64,000 nucleotides of DNA from Apostichopus japonicus (taxonomy: Eukaryota > Echinodermata > Holothuroidea > Aspidochirotida > Stichopodidae): positions 9,585,013 through 9,649,012 of the forward strand of contig NC_092577.1 of NCBI RefSeq assembly GCF_037975245.1. The letters are read 5' to 3'. A program made the translations under genes and the position numbers. The notes beneath the pieces are model-generated. The model was not told the DNA's origin. It did not search any database and saw only the letters and a list, made by a program, of their open reading frames with translations. This document shows positions 1 to 48,193 of the stretch, one piece after another; within the stretch, counting starts at the first letter, position 1, and each line of letters opens with the position of its first letter.

Positions 1-59
1 ACTTGGTTAAAGGAAATGAAAAATACTAGATATTTCCGATATCAGATTTTCGAAACCGA

Positions 60-540
60 ACACTACACACATAGACGTAGGAGGCGGGGCTGCAGCCCCC
101 CCACCAATTTTTCCCCTGAAAATTCGAGCAATATGCTGAGAAATTTTCGGGCACCTACTGAAAGAAAAATAAATAGCAATGATGTAGCTTAAGGAAATGA
201 ATAGTTTAAAAATTATCTCCTTGGTAATTAAAATAAAGGTTTTAGCTTGGCCGACTAATTTGCCATTACTACTGTAAAAGAGAGTTTTGACATAATTGGA
301 CCTGTATGCTTTTTCTCCATCTACATAAGACATTTCGTTGTTTACATTAGCATCGGGCGGTATACTGCACAACTTTCACGGATAATACGGCACACGCTGC
401 CATGCGATGTAATGACTGATGCTTGCTTATATGATATTGGCATTTAGATGTTGAACGCGCGCACAAAATTTTGGTTATATTTTTCGGGCAAGTCGTTACA
501 GCCCCCAAATCCAATTGGGCTCCTACGCCTCTGACTACAC
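60..540. repeat. Fragments of a GC-rich dispersed repeat
   Basis: GC-rich islands (a GGGGCTGCAGCCCC palindrome near 87-100 and a TAGGAGCCCAATTGG-type block on the - strand near 520) stand out from AT-rich flanks. They resemble the repeat at 642-870 in style. No coding frame is convincing. Confidence 0.35.
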
Positions 541-641
541 ACATAGACAGTGTTGAGGCTGTTCATCCATGGAACATGCATTTTCATGCTCACTGATATG
601 GTGTGATATCTGCTCTTTGCTTTACAAATTTGAACAGGCGT

Positions 642-870
642 GTAGCGAGTAATTTGCCAAGGGAGGGGCGATTCCTGTAGGCAAACTATCTAAGCGTAGC
701 GCCCCCATGAGTTGGCGCGGAGCGTACAAGAAAATTTTGGCCGAAAATGCCTCCCATGTCGCTGGAAATGACACTTCCCATGCCTTGTAAGTTGCATCTA
801 ATCATTGTCTATTTTGAAATTACTAGCGATATCATAAAGAAAATTTGCTCGGCGAGGGGGGGGGGGGATG
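642..870 (+). repeat. Dispersed repeat, + copy of an inverted pair
   Basis: Contains AGCGTAGCGCCC, GAGTTGGCGCGGAGCGTACA and ATGCCTCCCA blocks, then TTACTAGCGATATCATAAA, and ends in a G run. The same order occurs in reverse complement at 2190-2425, and part of it at 33990-34120. Confidence 0.7.
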
Positions 871-1202
871 GCCCCATTCCCGAATGCGTCATTTCCCCGA
901 CGAATCGGTCGAGTTCGAGACCAGCCACAGATGGTTCCATAGCACAATTGTACAATTGTTTTGAGGCGTTCATACACACACGCTTTATGATAGACCATAT
1001 ATAGCATATATATATAGAAAAATTAGTGAGAGAGGAAAAATGGAACGTCAAAAATGGAGTTGTCGGTGTAAGGGGTAGGGTGAGGCGCACGTCCCCTCCG
1101 TAATCCTCAATCTGTCACTGGCTACACTGTGTATATAATAGGGATCAGCGCTGTACTTATGACTGTTCCTCATTCTCTTCCCGTGGTCTTGGCGTTTATC
1201 TT

Positions 1203-1476
1203 CTACTCCCGCTTTTTCTCCTTTTTCTCTCTTTCTTCTTTTTCTTTTCCCTTCCTTCCTCTCCTCCTTTTCTTTTTTCCCCCCTCTTTTTCCCTTTTTT
1301 CTTCTCTTTTTTTCTCTCCTCTTTTCCTTACCCGGGGGGCGCGCGCCAACAACGCCCCCCTGGATACGCGCCTGAAGAACATATGCCTCCTCCCTTTCCC
1401 TAACCCCTCACTTGCTCCTCCCCTCCCACTCATCCCCCCCCCCTCTTCTCCTTCCCTCTTCTCCCTTCCTCTCCCC
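1203..1476. repeat. Polypyrimidine tract
   Basis: About 270 nt that are nearly all C and T on the + strand, broken by a GC-rich stretch at 1330-1380. The open frames through it are low-complexity. Confidence 0.8.
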
Positions 1477-1659
1477 TAAATGATGTGGAAAGTTGCTGAA
1501 TTCATAGCATATTTGTATACATAGGAACTGACGCATCCGGGAGAAGTATCAGGGCCCTAAAATTGATGGGCTATATGTGACCAGTGAAGATAGGGGGCCC
1601 GGCATTGTCCTTGGGACCGGACCTGGTATTCGACGCATACAATCGAGTGCACAAGGGGT

Positions 1660-1810
1660 GGAGGGGGGCACGTGTGACATGGCCCCATCTCGGATAGTCA
1701 GTCAGGGGATATGGGCTATGGCCCACCTCGGATCGTCAGTCGTGACGTAAGGGTGTGGGGAAGGGCATTTGGGTCATGGTCACATCTCCGATCGTCAGTC
1801 GTTGGGAAAT
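1660..1810. repeat. Short imperfect tandem repeat (about 55-60 bp, 3 copies)
   Basis: The block CATCTCGGATCGTCAGTCG recurs three times with changes, separated by G-rich spacers. No function is evident. The rest of 880-2190 is unassigned. Confidence 0.5.
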
Positions 1811-2189
1811 GATTCACTCGGTGGATTGTTGCAATCATCCTGGTTAGAATTGGACCTTTGATACGGTTGTATCATCACCCTTACTATTATGTTATCATTT
1901 ATTAGTAAACATTGTGTTGAGTGTTACTTATATGGACCTGCTTAATAGTCTAATTATGCACAGTATACAATTTTATGTGTAAATTAAAACTTATCTTTCC
2001 GGGGCAGGATCTCCAGACTCCCACCTCATATAGCAGACGGTTTCATTAATCCAGCTCAGTCCTCCTATACTCTATAATGTCCTTCATCCGCCTCTGGACC
2101 TATCACAAATGTTCAGGCTCCAATACCTTAAACAGTAGAGAGTAATTAATACCCAGGTTACCAGGCGAGTAGCCATGGGGGCGTCGGGG

Positions 2190-2425
2190 GGACCGCTCCC
2201 CCCCCCCCTTTGAGCATTTTTTTTTGTATTTTTTATGATATCGCTAGTAATTTGCTAAGATGCAACTTACAAGGTTTGGGAAGTGACATATCCAACGATC
2301 TGGGAGGCATTTTTGGTAAGCATGTTCTTGTACGCTACGCGCCATCAAGTGACGCTACGCTTAGATAGTTTCTTTACAAGCTTCGCCCCTCCCTTGGCAA
2401 ATTCCTCGCTACGCCCCTGCAGCTC
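2190..2425 (-). repeat. Dispersed repeat, - copy of an inverted pair
   Basis: Reverse-complement partner of 642-870, including TTTATGATATCGCTAGTAAT and TACGCTACGCGCCATCA. From here to 3046 I see only AT-rich unassigned sequence. Confidence 0.7.
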
Positions 2426-3045
2426 CCCTCTCCCACACCTTTGATATCCTGTGAACGCCATTGCGCTACTGCACCATATTGTCGACTAACTGAAGCATAT
2501 AAAGTTCTTTAAATTAAAACAAATGATATTCTCAGTTTTCTAACATGATTCAATAATTTGAAAACATCTAACCCGTTCATATATAACAGTCATTGTTGAT
2601 GACTTAAACTATAACTTTGTTCTTCCGTTCATTAAAATCCTGTCTTACTAGTTAATCAACAACGGAGAACTGACCGGGACGATCAATTTGAACAGAGCAA
2701 AATATTATTTATTTCTAGAATGGGACTCTACTCACGGACCCTTGCAATCCTAATCTTGTTAGAATCCCGTTCTATAGCGCATTATATCTACACTCTCTTT
2801 TGTTAAATTGTGTATAATTTTTTTTTTTTTATATTTGTGTAATAAACAGTGTTTTTACGTGGTTTTCATTTTCGTAAACCAATCTGTATATTTCTTGTCA
2901 AGACATATTCAGAGTTTGCCATCACAGCTTGTAGTTTGATCTACACAGATTGCGTACTTATAACAGCCATATTACGCACATAGGACAACATACATCGGAA
3001 ACTTACAATGGTTTGTATTAATAGACGTAACTGAGAGCAATGCTA

Positions 3046-3905
3046 TATTAGTCCAGGAGCCCAGAAGGTTTATTCAGCTGAAGAGGCACAAAAGGTTTGG
3101 TTTGTAGGTGACCAAGCTTCAATAAAATGTGTTGCTGCCGGGGCACACCCTGCATGGTAGGTGAGGGGGTCACAAAAAAGGAAGGGGGGCAAAATATGCT
3201 TTTATTTAGCTGAAGAGGTACAAGCACACACGTTTCTGGGTTTTATACCCAGGAGGGTACCTTGCATCATGGTGGCAATGACAGCAATATCTGACTGCAT
3301 GGGGCCCCAGACAGTAGCCCAAAAGGGCCCCGCCCATATGGTATTATTTAGCTGAAATGGTACAAGGGTGAATTCTTCTGTATTTGAACTATTACACATT
3401 GGGGTGTACTAAAACACTAATGACAGTAACTTTGTCCTGCATAGGAGCCCAAACAGTAGCCCTAAGAATGGGCCATGCGGACCAACCAGCTGTTGGCTAA
3501 TTTATCTAGCTGAACAGGTACATGAACAAAACTTGTTGGATACTGCTCTCAGCAAGACTAATTACATTGCTGTAGCAACAACAGCAATATCTGACTGCAT
3601 GGGACCCCAAACAGTGGCCCAAAAGGGCCCCGCCCACATGGTATTATTCAGCTGAAAAGGTACAAGTGTAGATCCTTTTGCATTTGAACTATTACACATC
3701 GGGGTATACTAAAATACTAATGACAGTAACTTTGTCCTTCATATATGCCCAAACAGTAACCTTAAAGATAGGCCCTGCAGCCCAACCAGCTGTTAGCTAA
3801 TTTCCCTACCTGAACAGGTAAATAAACAAAACGTGTTGGATACCGCTTCAAGCAAGATTAACTCTATTGCTACAGTAATGGCAGCATATCTGCCTGCATG
3901 GGGCA
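3046..3905 (+). repeat. Left arm of a large inverted repeat with internal tandem units
   Basis: Starts ATATTAGTCCAGGAGCCCAG and carries two to three ~300-bp units. Each unit holds a CTGCATGGGGCCCC block, an AGCTGAANAGGTAC block and an ACTAATGACAGTAACTTTG block. The two GGGCCC-centred blocks are themselves related, so the ancestral period is about 150 bp. Reverse-complement match at 6866-7650. Short ORFs here exist in both arms and are repeat-borne. Confidence 0.85.
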
Positions 3906-6039
3906 AGACGGCGGATAACAATTAAATCATCAAATCATGGTGAGTACAAATTCTTCTGTTTCTCAAATACTCATTAGTTTAGCTATAAAATTCTAGTTAA
4001 GGGGGTACCTTCACAGAAAAATGATAACATTTGCTGGTTCCACATTTCTAGCAAATTGCCATAAATAACTATATCCCATCCCTTTCAATTGATAAGCTTC
4101 CCTTTTCCCAAACAATATTATTTTATTCATAGTTTGAGGATTTTCGGGTAGTATTTATAATTAGGGCCAAGCTGGATGCACTCGGGCTACGCCCTCGTGC
4201 ATCGCTTGCATTATTATAAAAGTATCTGTGTTTAATCACGGTAGTCTAATTAACCCCCGATCGTGCATTATCCTATAGATAAACCCAAGCTGACCGTCAA
4301 TTAACTCCGTTCATTCATACCTTATGACTTTTGTCAATAAAAAGGCAAAATAAACAAAAAAGAATTAGCAGATTTGATAAATGTGTTACCCCGTAGAATT
4401 AGTTTATGAACTACCAAAACAACAATGCACATGTGCACAAAACAAAAAACGCCCAAATGATCACGAATATTCACAACAATTTTACGGCTATCAGTAAAAT
4501 GAAACATGGGAATGGAAGCAATTAGAAAGATTATAGATTAACATGAACACAAATATTAACATGGACAGTTAATCAACATTCTTCGTACTTCCATAGCAAC
4601 CGCGCCTCTCGGAACATGATGTAGGGCCTAGGCCTATGTACATATATCATATCCCACATATACGTACGTACGTTCACATGTATGTCAACGAACGAGTGGA
4701 CGGACAATCTAGTCCAGCATAGTGTAACTTTGTGTTGAATTATACGGTCAGTTTATTCATCATGAAATATATTAAATTAAACAGTTGAACTAGCTTAACG
4801 TTAGGCCTACTTGAGAATTTTTTTGTCTAGATCGATTATTTTGTTTTGAGGAAAACATTCACCAGGCCTTAGAGCGCTTTCTATGTCGTAAATAATCATT
4901 ATATTGTGACATACATCAACACAATAGAACGGGCAAGAACTTCTGGATTTCATAGTTATTATGTAATAAAACCCATCTGTTTGCAGTGGTTAAAAACAAA
5001 ACTTCCACCACACACTGGAGCAACATTTCATCTGCTTGACATGTACAAAACCTGTAACCCAGACCTATCAGGCTGTTGAACATTGATGTAGTTTTGCTAT
5101 TTGGCCTTTTCTTGGTTGACATTATTTGCCAAAAAATTACTGCAAAATATTACTCGCTAAGTCAAGTGCTGTATTTTCCATGTACTGCTGTGACAATGGA
5201 CAATAATAATGTCAGCAGCTTACATTTCAGAAAATTCTACTGACTTACAGTAGCCTACTCGTTACTTTTCTGTACATTCGTAACTTTTGTACCTAGCTAT
5301 GGGCATCTAGTAACACTCCTTCGTTATAATCCTGTGTGCTAAACTTTATGTTATCAAAATTATACAAGTATTAGTGAAATAGCATGCATGGGAGTAAGCA
5401 GGTGGCTGTACGTTTGATCTTATAAAGCAAATCAATGTTGCCTAAGATATACAAAAAGGTGTCAAATTGACTGTTTACGGTACATTATCCTAGTGTACAT
5501 GTATTATGGATGTAACTATATGTTATCATTTTAACCAAAAATGTAAATATGTTATTTTAGCAAGTGATGATGTTAACATGCCTTCATGCGATTACCACTG
5601 ATAAATCATTACGATCAATGATTGAGCAATTTGAATCAAAGTATATCAGTTCAATGCTACAACGATGGACACCAACTTTGAGTTAATTAGGGCCAGTACA
5701 ATGTGTTAGGTCATTCTGAAAGATACAATTCTGGCTACACAAAGTATTTTCAATTACATTTCAAAAAGTGCACCTATCATAGCGTTCAGGTATGGCATTC
5801 ATAGTTTTGAATTGCCTCGTAATCCACTTATAAGGTACGTTACACTGGATTTCTAACGAAGAAGACAAATAACGATGTTAACCATGTCCAATAAATCATA
5901 AACCTCTTGTAATTATATTATTTCTGTTTTCTCTCACTGCTCGTCCAATCGTGGCAAGATACAATAAACATGAAAGGAGGGGCTATGTTGGGCTACGTTG
6001 TCTGGGCCCCAGTGCAGAACGAAGTTGGTGTCATTGGTA
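3906..6039. other. Spacer between inverted-repeat arms, no gene seen
   Basis: AT-rich sequence without long frames. It has a small ACGTACGTACGT run near 4660-4680 and nothing I can name. Confidence 0.5.
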
Positions 6040-7650
6040 GACCTACTTGGGTAAACCTAAATGTATCAGCATCAATGCTGAAAGATTCGCCATTGTATTA
6101 CTTTGACTGAATAACACCATACGGGCCTTTCGGGACCACTATCTGGAGCTCCATGCAGGCAAATATTGATGTTATTGCTATAATAATATAACAAATATTG
6201 CTAGGGGCAGTCTCCAACAAGTTGAATTTATGTACCTTCTACTAAATCAGTCGAAGACTGATAAGGCAACAGGGCCTATGTTTAGAGCTACTGTTTGGGC
6301 CCCTATGCAGGACAAACATACTGTCATTAGTATTTTAGTATACCCCAATGTGTATTAGTTCAAATGCAAAGGGATCTACCCTTTTGGGCCACTGTCTGGG
6401 GCACAATGCAGGCAGATATTGCTGTTACTGCTACAGCAAAGTAATTAGTCTTGCTGGGAGCAGAATCCAACAAGTTTTGTTTATGTATGTGTGTGGGTAA
6501 GGATGGTGGGGAAGGGGTGCAGAGTGTGGGATAAGGGAGAGGAGTGATGGTAAGCAATGCGGAGGTTTGGGTGGGAAGAAAAATATAGTTGGGACGGCAG
6601 GGGAGGGGACGTTGTATTTGTGGGTGGGGCTTCTATGTCTATACATTAATTATATATCATTATTTGTATCAGGGAGTGTTGTACCCTGTTAAGCTCTCCC
6701 GAGTTTTTGTACAACACTTCCTTTCACAATATTATTCATTCTAATTTTTTCCTTATATTTATATGATTGTCAATTTTCTGTACCAATGCTATTTTCTTGT
6801 ATATATGTTATATAAATATGTAAATAATATTGTGAAGAAACAAATAAAATGAAATAAAAAGAAGTACCTGTTCAGCTAGAAAAATTATCTAACAGCTGGT
6901 TGGGCCGAAGGGCCTATCTTTAGGGTTACTGTTTGGGCCCTTATGAAGGACAAAGTTACTGTCATTAGTATTTTAGTATACCCCGATGAGTAATAGTTCA
7001 AATGCAAAAGGATCTACACTTGTACCTTTTCAGCTGAATAATACCATGTGGACGGGGCCCTTTTGGGCCACTGTCTGGGGCCCCATGCAGTCAGATATTG
7101 CTGTTGTTGCTACAGCAATGTAATTAGTCTTGCTGAGAGCATCCAACAAGTTTTGTTTATGTACCTTTTCAGCTAAATAAATTAGTCAACAGCTGGTTGG
7201 TCCGCATGGCCCATTCTTAGGGCTACTGTTTGGGCCCCTATGCAGGACAAAGTTACTGTCATTAGTGTTTTAGTATACCCCAATGTGTAATAGTTCAAAT
7301 GCAAAAGGATTTACCCTTCTACCTTTTCAGCTGAATAATTCCATATGGGCGGGCTTCTTTTGGGCTACTGTCTGGGGCCCCATGCAGTCAGATATTGCTG
7401 TCATTGCCACCATGATGCAAGGTACCCTCCTGGGTATAAAACCCAGAAACGTGTGTGCTTGTACCTCTTCAGCTAAATAAAAGCATATTTTGCCCCCCTT
7501 CCTATTTTGTGACCCCCTCACCTAACATGCAGGGTGTGCCCCGGCAGCAACACATTTTATTGAAGCTTGGTCACCTACCAACACAATCAGGCCACCAAAC
7601 CTTTTGTGCCTCTTCAGCTGAATAAACCTTCTGGGCTCCTGGACTATATG
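6040..7650 (-). repeat. Right arm of the large inverted repeat, with an insertion
   Basis: 6866-7650 mirrors 3046-3812 closely. Further units of the same tandem family lie at 6040-6480. Between them, 6480-6866 is G-rich, then AT-rich ending in AAATAAAATGAAATAAA, which looks like the 3' tail of an inserted retroelement. The insertion identity is a guess. Confidence 0.8.
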
Positions 7651-9826
7651 TACAGCAGGTACTTTACAACGGATGATATGACAGAATAAACACAGCAAGG
7701 CATAAATATCAGATATGAATTGTATTATCAAATAAAGTCTTTGATTGTGTAAACTATAAAACATGAACTTTGAAACCAGTTAAACTATATACTGATTCCT
7801 ATCGATATCTATTTAGCGTCCAGGATCGTATGTTAGAACGTCACATGACCTTCACGACGCCATCTTGTAAATTGGATGTTCTTCATTCCTGTTTCCGTAC
7901 GTTCTTTTATTTGTGATTTCATCTGTCATTTAAGGATTAAAGGATTCTAGACTTAAATTCTACTCTGGATGATAAACCCACAAAGCGATGATCGTACTGG
8001 TAAGTAACGTACAGGAGACAGTAATGGTGTGAAGCAATATATGTACTGATATACTTAACAGGTTATATACATGATATACTTAACACGTTAGTAATAACAC
8101 AGGCTATGTACTGATATACTAAACCTATCATTAATATCAGAGGCTATGTTAAATTTATGACAACATATTACTATATATATATATGGCGTCTTCAAGGCAA
8201 TTTCAATGTATAAGAATTATAATCCATGTCTGTGTGATCATACTTCAATGTCGATTTCATTAATTTGAAGGGAAGAATTTTAAGCTCATGATAGTCAAAC
8301 TCTTAATATGTAAATCCTGGTTATTTAATAGTTCATTCATGCAGCTACAACATATCTCTTCCAATCAGGACATGTGCTATCCTTTCACTTAATTGCTGTC
8401 AGACCAGATCATAAATATACTAACAGTGAGTCCTGTCGAAACAGAAATGTAGAATTGTAATACTTTCATAGCAGGCCTTGCGCCTTTAGGCTTAGGTCCA
8501 ACTCAAATGAATGAATCGAGATAGAGACCATGTAATAGATTCCTCAAGGTATAGGTTTATTTTCAGATTGTAATTATATGCATGAGAGAGATGCATTTGT
8601 CTTACTTCTATCCGTACGGAACATGGAGTAAATTATGTGGGAAGAATATGGACCATTGGATCAGTTTTACTCAGATAAATCTAGTGGGAAGTTCATGGAA
8701 CATGTTATAAGTTAGGTCTATATGTGGGAAGTAAAGAGAACATTGAATCAGTTAAAATATTCTTAACCGGTGGATATGTGGTACTTGTCAGTAAAACAAC
8801 GTTGAAAAATTACATTACTTTTAAACTCTACAAACTTCCTGATAATTAGGAAGAATATTAAAACAATAGAATAAGCAGATTAAGTTTAAGAGTTTTAACT
8901 GATTTTTAAGATTTTTTGTTTTGTATGATAGCCATCACGTGACTGATATTTTTGCTCTATAAGGGTGACGAGAAAGATGGATGGTAAATGCTATTTTACT
9001 GAAATATTAGAACTATATAAATCATGTGAGATTCAAACTAATATAACTTGTAAAGGAACCGTTACAATTCGTTTCCTCTGCCCGAGTCTCGGTCGTGCCG
9101 CAGCAGTTAATCTTGGGCTAACAATTTTATCCTGGTAGGCTAATACTAAGCACAGCAGTGTGTATTGATAACAGTGTGTCATTTCTCTCTAATTTCATCA
9201 AAGGTGACTGAGGTTACAAAAAGCTTACTGAGGGAATAAATACTCAATTAGATTTGATCCTCAACGTTAATATTTCGTCACGTGCGCTTTGTGTTGCTGC
9301 ATTATACACATTAAATCCACATTAGAAATGTTTCAAAAAGAAAACAGATTTTAACCTTACTTTATGCAATGAACCTTGACTTTAGTCAAACATATGACGT
9401 ACATTTTTATATGATGTCACTGTCGATTAGAATCGATAAAATCATACAACCTAAATCAAGCAGATTCTGAACTTGCAAATAAATAACCGTTGTGTCTATG
9501 ATTAAGAGAGAGCCTCGCAATAATTGTGAAGCCCGCCATCCAAACTGATATTTTTAAAGGATATCATGAATATTGATAACAAAACAGAAAGTTGATTTTT
9601 TCAGGGCGGGTTCACGTTAGATTACTTCAAAGGTCGAGTTTTTGTGTAAAAAATAAACAGTAAATAAGAGATAAGGAGAGATTCACCTTCAAGTAATCTT
9701 TGTCGGGCCAGAGATCTGTTGGTAAAGTGACTGTTTCTGTTGACTTATAAAATTATACATTGATTTATGATAATTTTGTAAAGTTAGTTTTTAACCAAGC
9801 ATTCTGTATCAATATATATTCAACAG
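7651..9826. other. Flank upstream of gene A
   Basis: AT-rich, no long ORF. It contains the promoter and 5'-exon candidate ending at 7999 and otherwise nothing I recognise. Confidence 0.4.
7838..7999 (+). promoter_or_regulatory. Candidate promoter and 5' noncoding exon of gene A
   Basis: A strong donor ACTG|GTAAGTAA sits at 7999/8000 with no long ORF before it. Upstream are TCACATGACC (E-box-like, 7840-7849) and GACGCCATCTTG (YY1-like, 7856-7867), elements often found near start sites. The matching acceptor could be TTCAACAG at 9819-9826, giving a second 5' exon 9827-9959 that holds the start codon. This is a guess from motifs only. The exon's 5' edge is unknown. Confidence 0.25.
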
Positions 9827-9937
9827 ATCATCGCTTTGGAAGATAATCATGGATAATATTAGTCAAAGGAAAAGAAAAGTGAAGACCCAAGTTTATCCCG
9901 CCAACCACTCACGAAAGTTATTGTGACGTCATAATCG
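9827..9937 (+). promoter_or_regulatory. Putative 5' leader of gene A with upstream ORF
   Basis: If the acceptor at 9825-9826 is used, this stretch is leader sequence in the start-codon exon. It contains an ATG at 9849 opening a 25-codon ORF (MDNISQRKRKVKTQ...) that stops at 9924-9926, 12 nt before the main ATG and in another frame. Such an upstream ORF could lower translation of gene A. Confidence 0.25.
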
Positions 9938-44951
<35,014 letters not shown>

Positions 44952-46474
44952 CGTGTACTCTTCCAGAGAGAGAGAGAGACAGAGAGGTGGAGACAGTTGG
45001 ACAGAGAAAGGAAGACATATGCGGGTGGAGAGAGAGCAGATAGACTGACGTTCTTCTCAGTTATGTCTCTGATATGATACTGATGTTACGTGATGGTAAT
45101 ACCATACTGATGTTACGTAATGGTAACACCATATGGATGTTACGTAAGGGGAACACCAACATTTTCTGAAATAAGAGGCAATGCGTGTTGGTCTTGTCTC
45201 AGTTTTTACGATCAATGTAACGCCAATCGTTAAACCACTCGTTGATCCAAGATACACAAATGTGTGGTCAAATCAAATGTACGTGACAATTTTGTTCTAA
45301 AATTTAATGATGTATATTATTATTAATTATTCATTCTTGTATCTTGACTTATTCAATATCTATCATCAGTTCTTATTTTGCTCTTTTTTCAGTCTTGTTA
45401 GGCTATCTCGAGATGCTTTACTTTTCTTCTATGTCGTTCATTTCCGAGTTTATGTACAAATACTAAATATAATATAGGTAGGGGTGTAATCCTGTTCGAG
45501 ATGGACAGAATGCAGCCCTCTGCAGGTAGGAAAAAATGTGGGAGGAACCGTAAAATATATGAAAGTGAATACAATTTAATACGGTAGGCATAATTACAGA
45601 CAATTACCTTCAACATTTGGAAGCAGACAAAGTCAAGAAACAAAACAGAGAAAATATGAGACGGCAGAGAGCTTGACCTCCGCCCAAGACATGAGATTAC
45701 CCTCCCCGGGAGAATCAACCTAAATTAGAGTCCACCCGGTAACTGTGCTGTACCCTGCGGACGCAAGCACTTTGTCCACCGAATTCCTAATCTAGAAGGC
45801 CTCTTACCCCTCACCAGAGCCAAGAACTCCTCCCAGCTAATAAAGTCATTCTTGTCAAAGGGAACTTTTTTAATTAAATATCCCAATCGATGGGTCCCGC
45901 CTAACTAACTTAAAGTTAGGAAACTTATTTTTCATATATTTATCTACCGTTTTCAGCGTCCAAGACGGATCAGAATAATCACTTGGAAATTCGTGAACCT
46001 TTGGATGGGAGGGAAGATGGATGGGGATTGATGTGTCTTTAAATCAATGTGATATCAATTGTATATCTGAATTGTATATCAATTGTTAAGCTTGCTGTAT
46101 AATCTACCAATGAAACTTTTCAGTCAAATGACTTAACCTTCAATGCTTACTTCTGACTTTCGACAATTATATACAATGACACTTATACGTATATTTGTTA
46201 TTAACTTCGAAACCATTAAAAAAAATATTCATTTTTTTTTTAGTGTTTGCGATTTTGAATCTTCTTGAAAAGTCATCGAATGTGTTGGAGACACTATGAT
46301 ATCATAGGTCAACAATTGCATGTTACACTATAATTGACATGTAATATCGAATTTGACTTCCTGAAGAAACCAAAATGGAGGACGTTTTGTTGTATATCGA
46401 CCTTTAAGACATTTCCAGTTAACATGACGTCATTTACTTAGGTTTCTTTTTCTTGTTTAGCTTAAATATTTCCT
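44952..46474 (+). other. Presumed 3' UTR and flank of gene A
   Basis: Begins with a GA-rich stretch (44968-45045), then three imperfect copies of a 27-bp unit (45079-45157, GATGTTACGTAATGGTAACACC-like). No ORF is convincing. Confidence 0.4.
45839..45844 (+). terminator. Candidate AATAAA poly(A) signal for gene A
   Basis: First AATAAA I found downstream of the gene A stop, about 890 nt into the presumed 3' UTR. Variant signals nearer the stop cannot be excluded. Confidence 0.2.
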
Positions 46475-48193
46475 GTAACAGTGTGTTGTTACAAGTAATG
46501 ACAGTTTATGTATCATATACATTCACTTACAGCTACCAGTTTTAATTTGGGTTTTTTTTGGGGGGGGGTGGGGGAAGGGTGCTTTGCGCTTGTTTTTTGT
46601 TGCTATTGCTTTTTTTTTCATAGCTAATTCTGTAATCTATAGATTTTAAAGCCCACTGTAAACATAATACGTGATATGATTTACGATGACGTGTACATTA
46701 CGTAATATAATGATCATTACATAACATTAATATTTTGTACTTAATCAGTTAATTTAAAGATAATGATTGGCTTTCTATTGTACTCTCATTTATCTTATAA
46801 TACGCGAGCTAGACGTTTATATTCATGTATATTTTAGTTATGTATCTCCCCTTAAGTTCCATTACAGCCGATAAAAGACAATACAAGTGACGTGTCTGTT
46901 ACGTCATTCAATAATAATTCGAACAAGGTAATGACAATCTGAACATTTAGTGTACTGAAGCTTTAAATCAATGATCGTACTTCTATATACGGTAGGTCTT
47001 GTAGTTTAGTCATGGCTGAGACCAATAGTAGTTCAACAATTCTCCCGAAACATGTAATCATAGGTTTTATAATTGCAAGTTATTTCAGAAAATTTTACAC
47101 AATAAAAAGAATTTCATGTAAATATCATTATTTTGTTGTTACCACGTCTTTGCAGTTTCTTTTGTTTGGCTTTAATTGCCCAAGCATTAAGACACTTGCA
47201 AACACACAAACAGATCCTTTCATGTTATCCCCTCGTTTTGCACATATTAGTGTAACCATTTCCGGAGTAATCTTCTACTAGCAAATTGCTAAGAAAGAAA
47301 AATTTAAAATTAACACTAAATCTCCTTTCATGAATAGTTGTTTTAATTTTTATATATTATATCCAATATAACACATCGTTTATAAATAATTCCGTAATTT
47401 GCGATCTTTCTATTGTTCTTTTTTCATTTTTCCCTTTTGGTTCTTTTATCATTTTTTTTTTTTGCTTTCTTTTACCGTTTTTACCATCCATGTGAATAAA
47501 CAAAGGTAATGAGAGATATGTTTGTATAATGAACATAGGTAATATGAAAGCATATAGTTTGTTAGCCATACAGTTCGTATTCGATGAGCTGTTTCAGGTG
47601 ATTAACTTAGAAAAGTCAATATTTGCTAATCGTTCCGTCATCCTATACTAGAGAGTATTAACACGGAATTTACACTATGTTTTGCTGTTTTCGATTCAAA
47701 ACACCTTAAAATGTACTTGTCCTACATTACAACATGTCCTTGTTTTGTCAAAAAAAAGATTCATATTTAGTTTGTTGTAGTCTGGTATCCATTTTGTATC
47801 TTAATTGTACCAAATGCATATTTAACTTGTGACTACAAAAACCATCAGAGATAAGTTTAATTTGACAATTTTTACTCTAATTTTTTATTTTATGAATTGT
47901 ATGGTGGTTTGAAAGGCCAAAACGTAGACCTACTGTGTCAGTACAGCACGACATCAGAAAAAAATATTGTATATTATTTTCGAGTTTGAGACTTCAGGAC
48001 GTTGTTGTGTTGTTGCTTTGCAATCAACTTTACAACACATCAAACATATGACTTTGTCGAGTTGATAAGTCACGCTAACCTGTTAAAACTTGAATAAAGA
48101 AATGTCAAAAACTACGTTAATTTAGACTAACACTCACATGCCACTTTGACAAAGAATATCAAATTGTTTGAATGTCGTGTAATATACTAAAGC
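46475..48193. repeat. Tandem duplication, copy 1
   Basis: Starts GTAACAGTG and matches 48194-49898 almost throughout. A + strand frame of 89 codons (47012) is broken in the other copy, so the duplicated DNA is probably non-coding. Confidence 0.9.

Noticed and set aside
1129-1479. 116-codon Phe/Ser/Pro-rich frame
   Set aside because: Low-complexity translation of a polypyrimidine tract.
3161-7521. Two similar 64-codon frames on opposite strands
   Set aside because: They lie in the arms of the inverted repeat and reflect copied DNA.
47012-47281. 89-codon frame in duplication copy 1
   Set aside because: The frame is broken in copy 2, so it is not under visible coding constraint.
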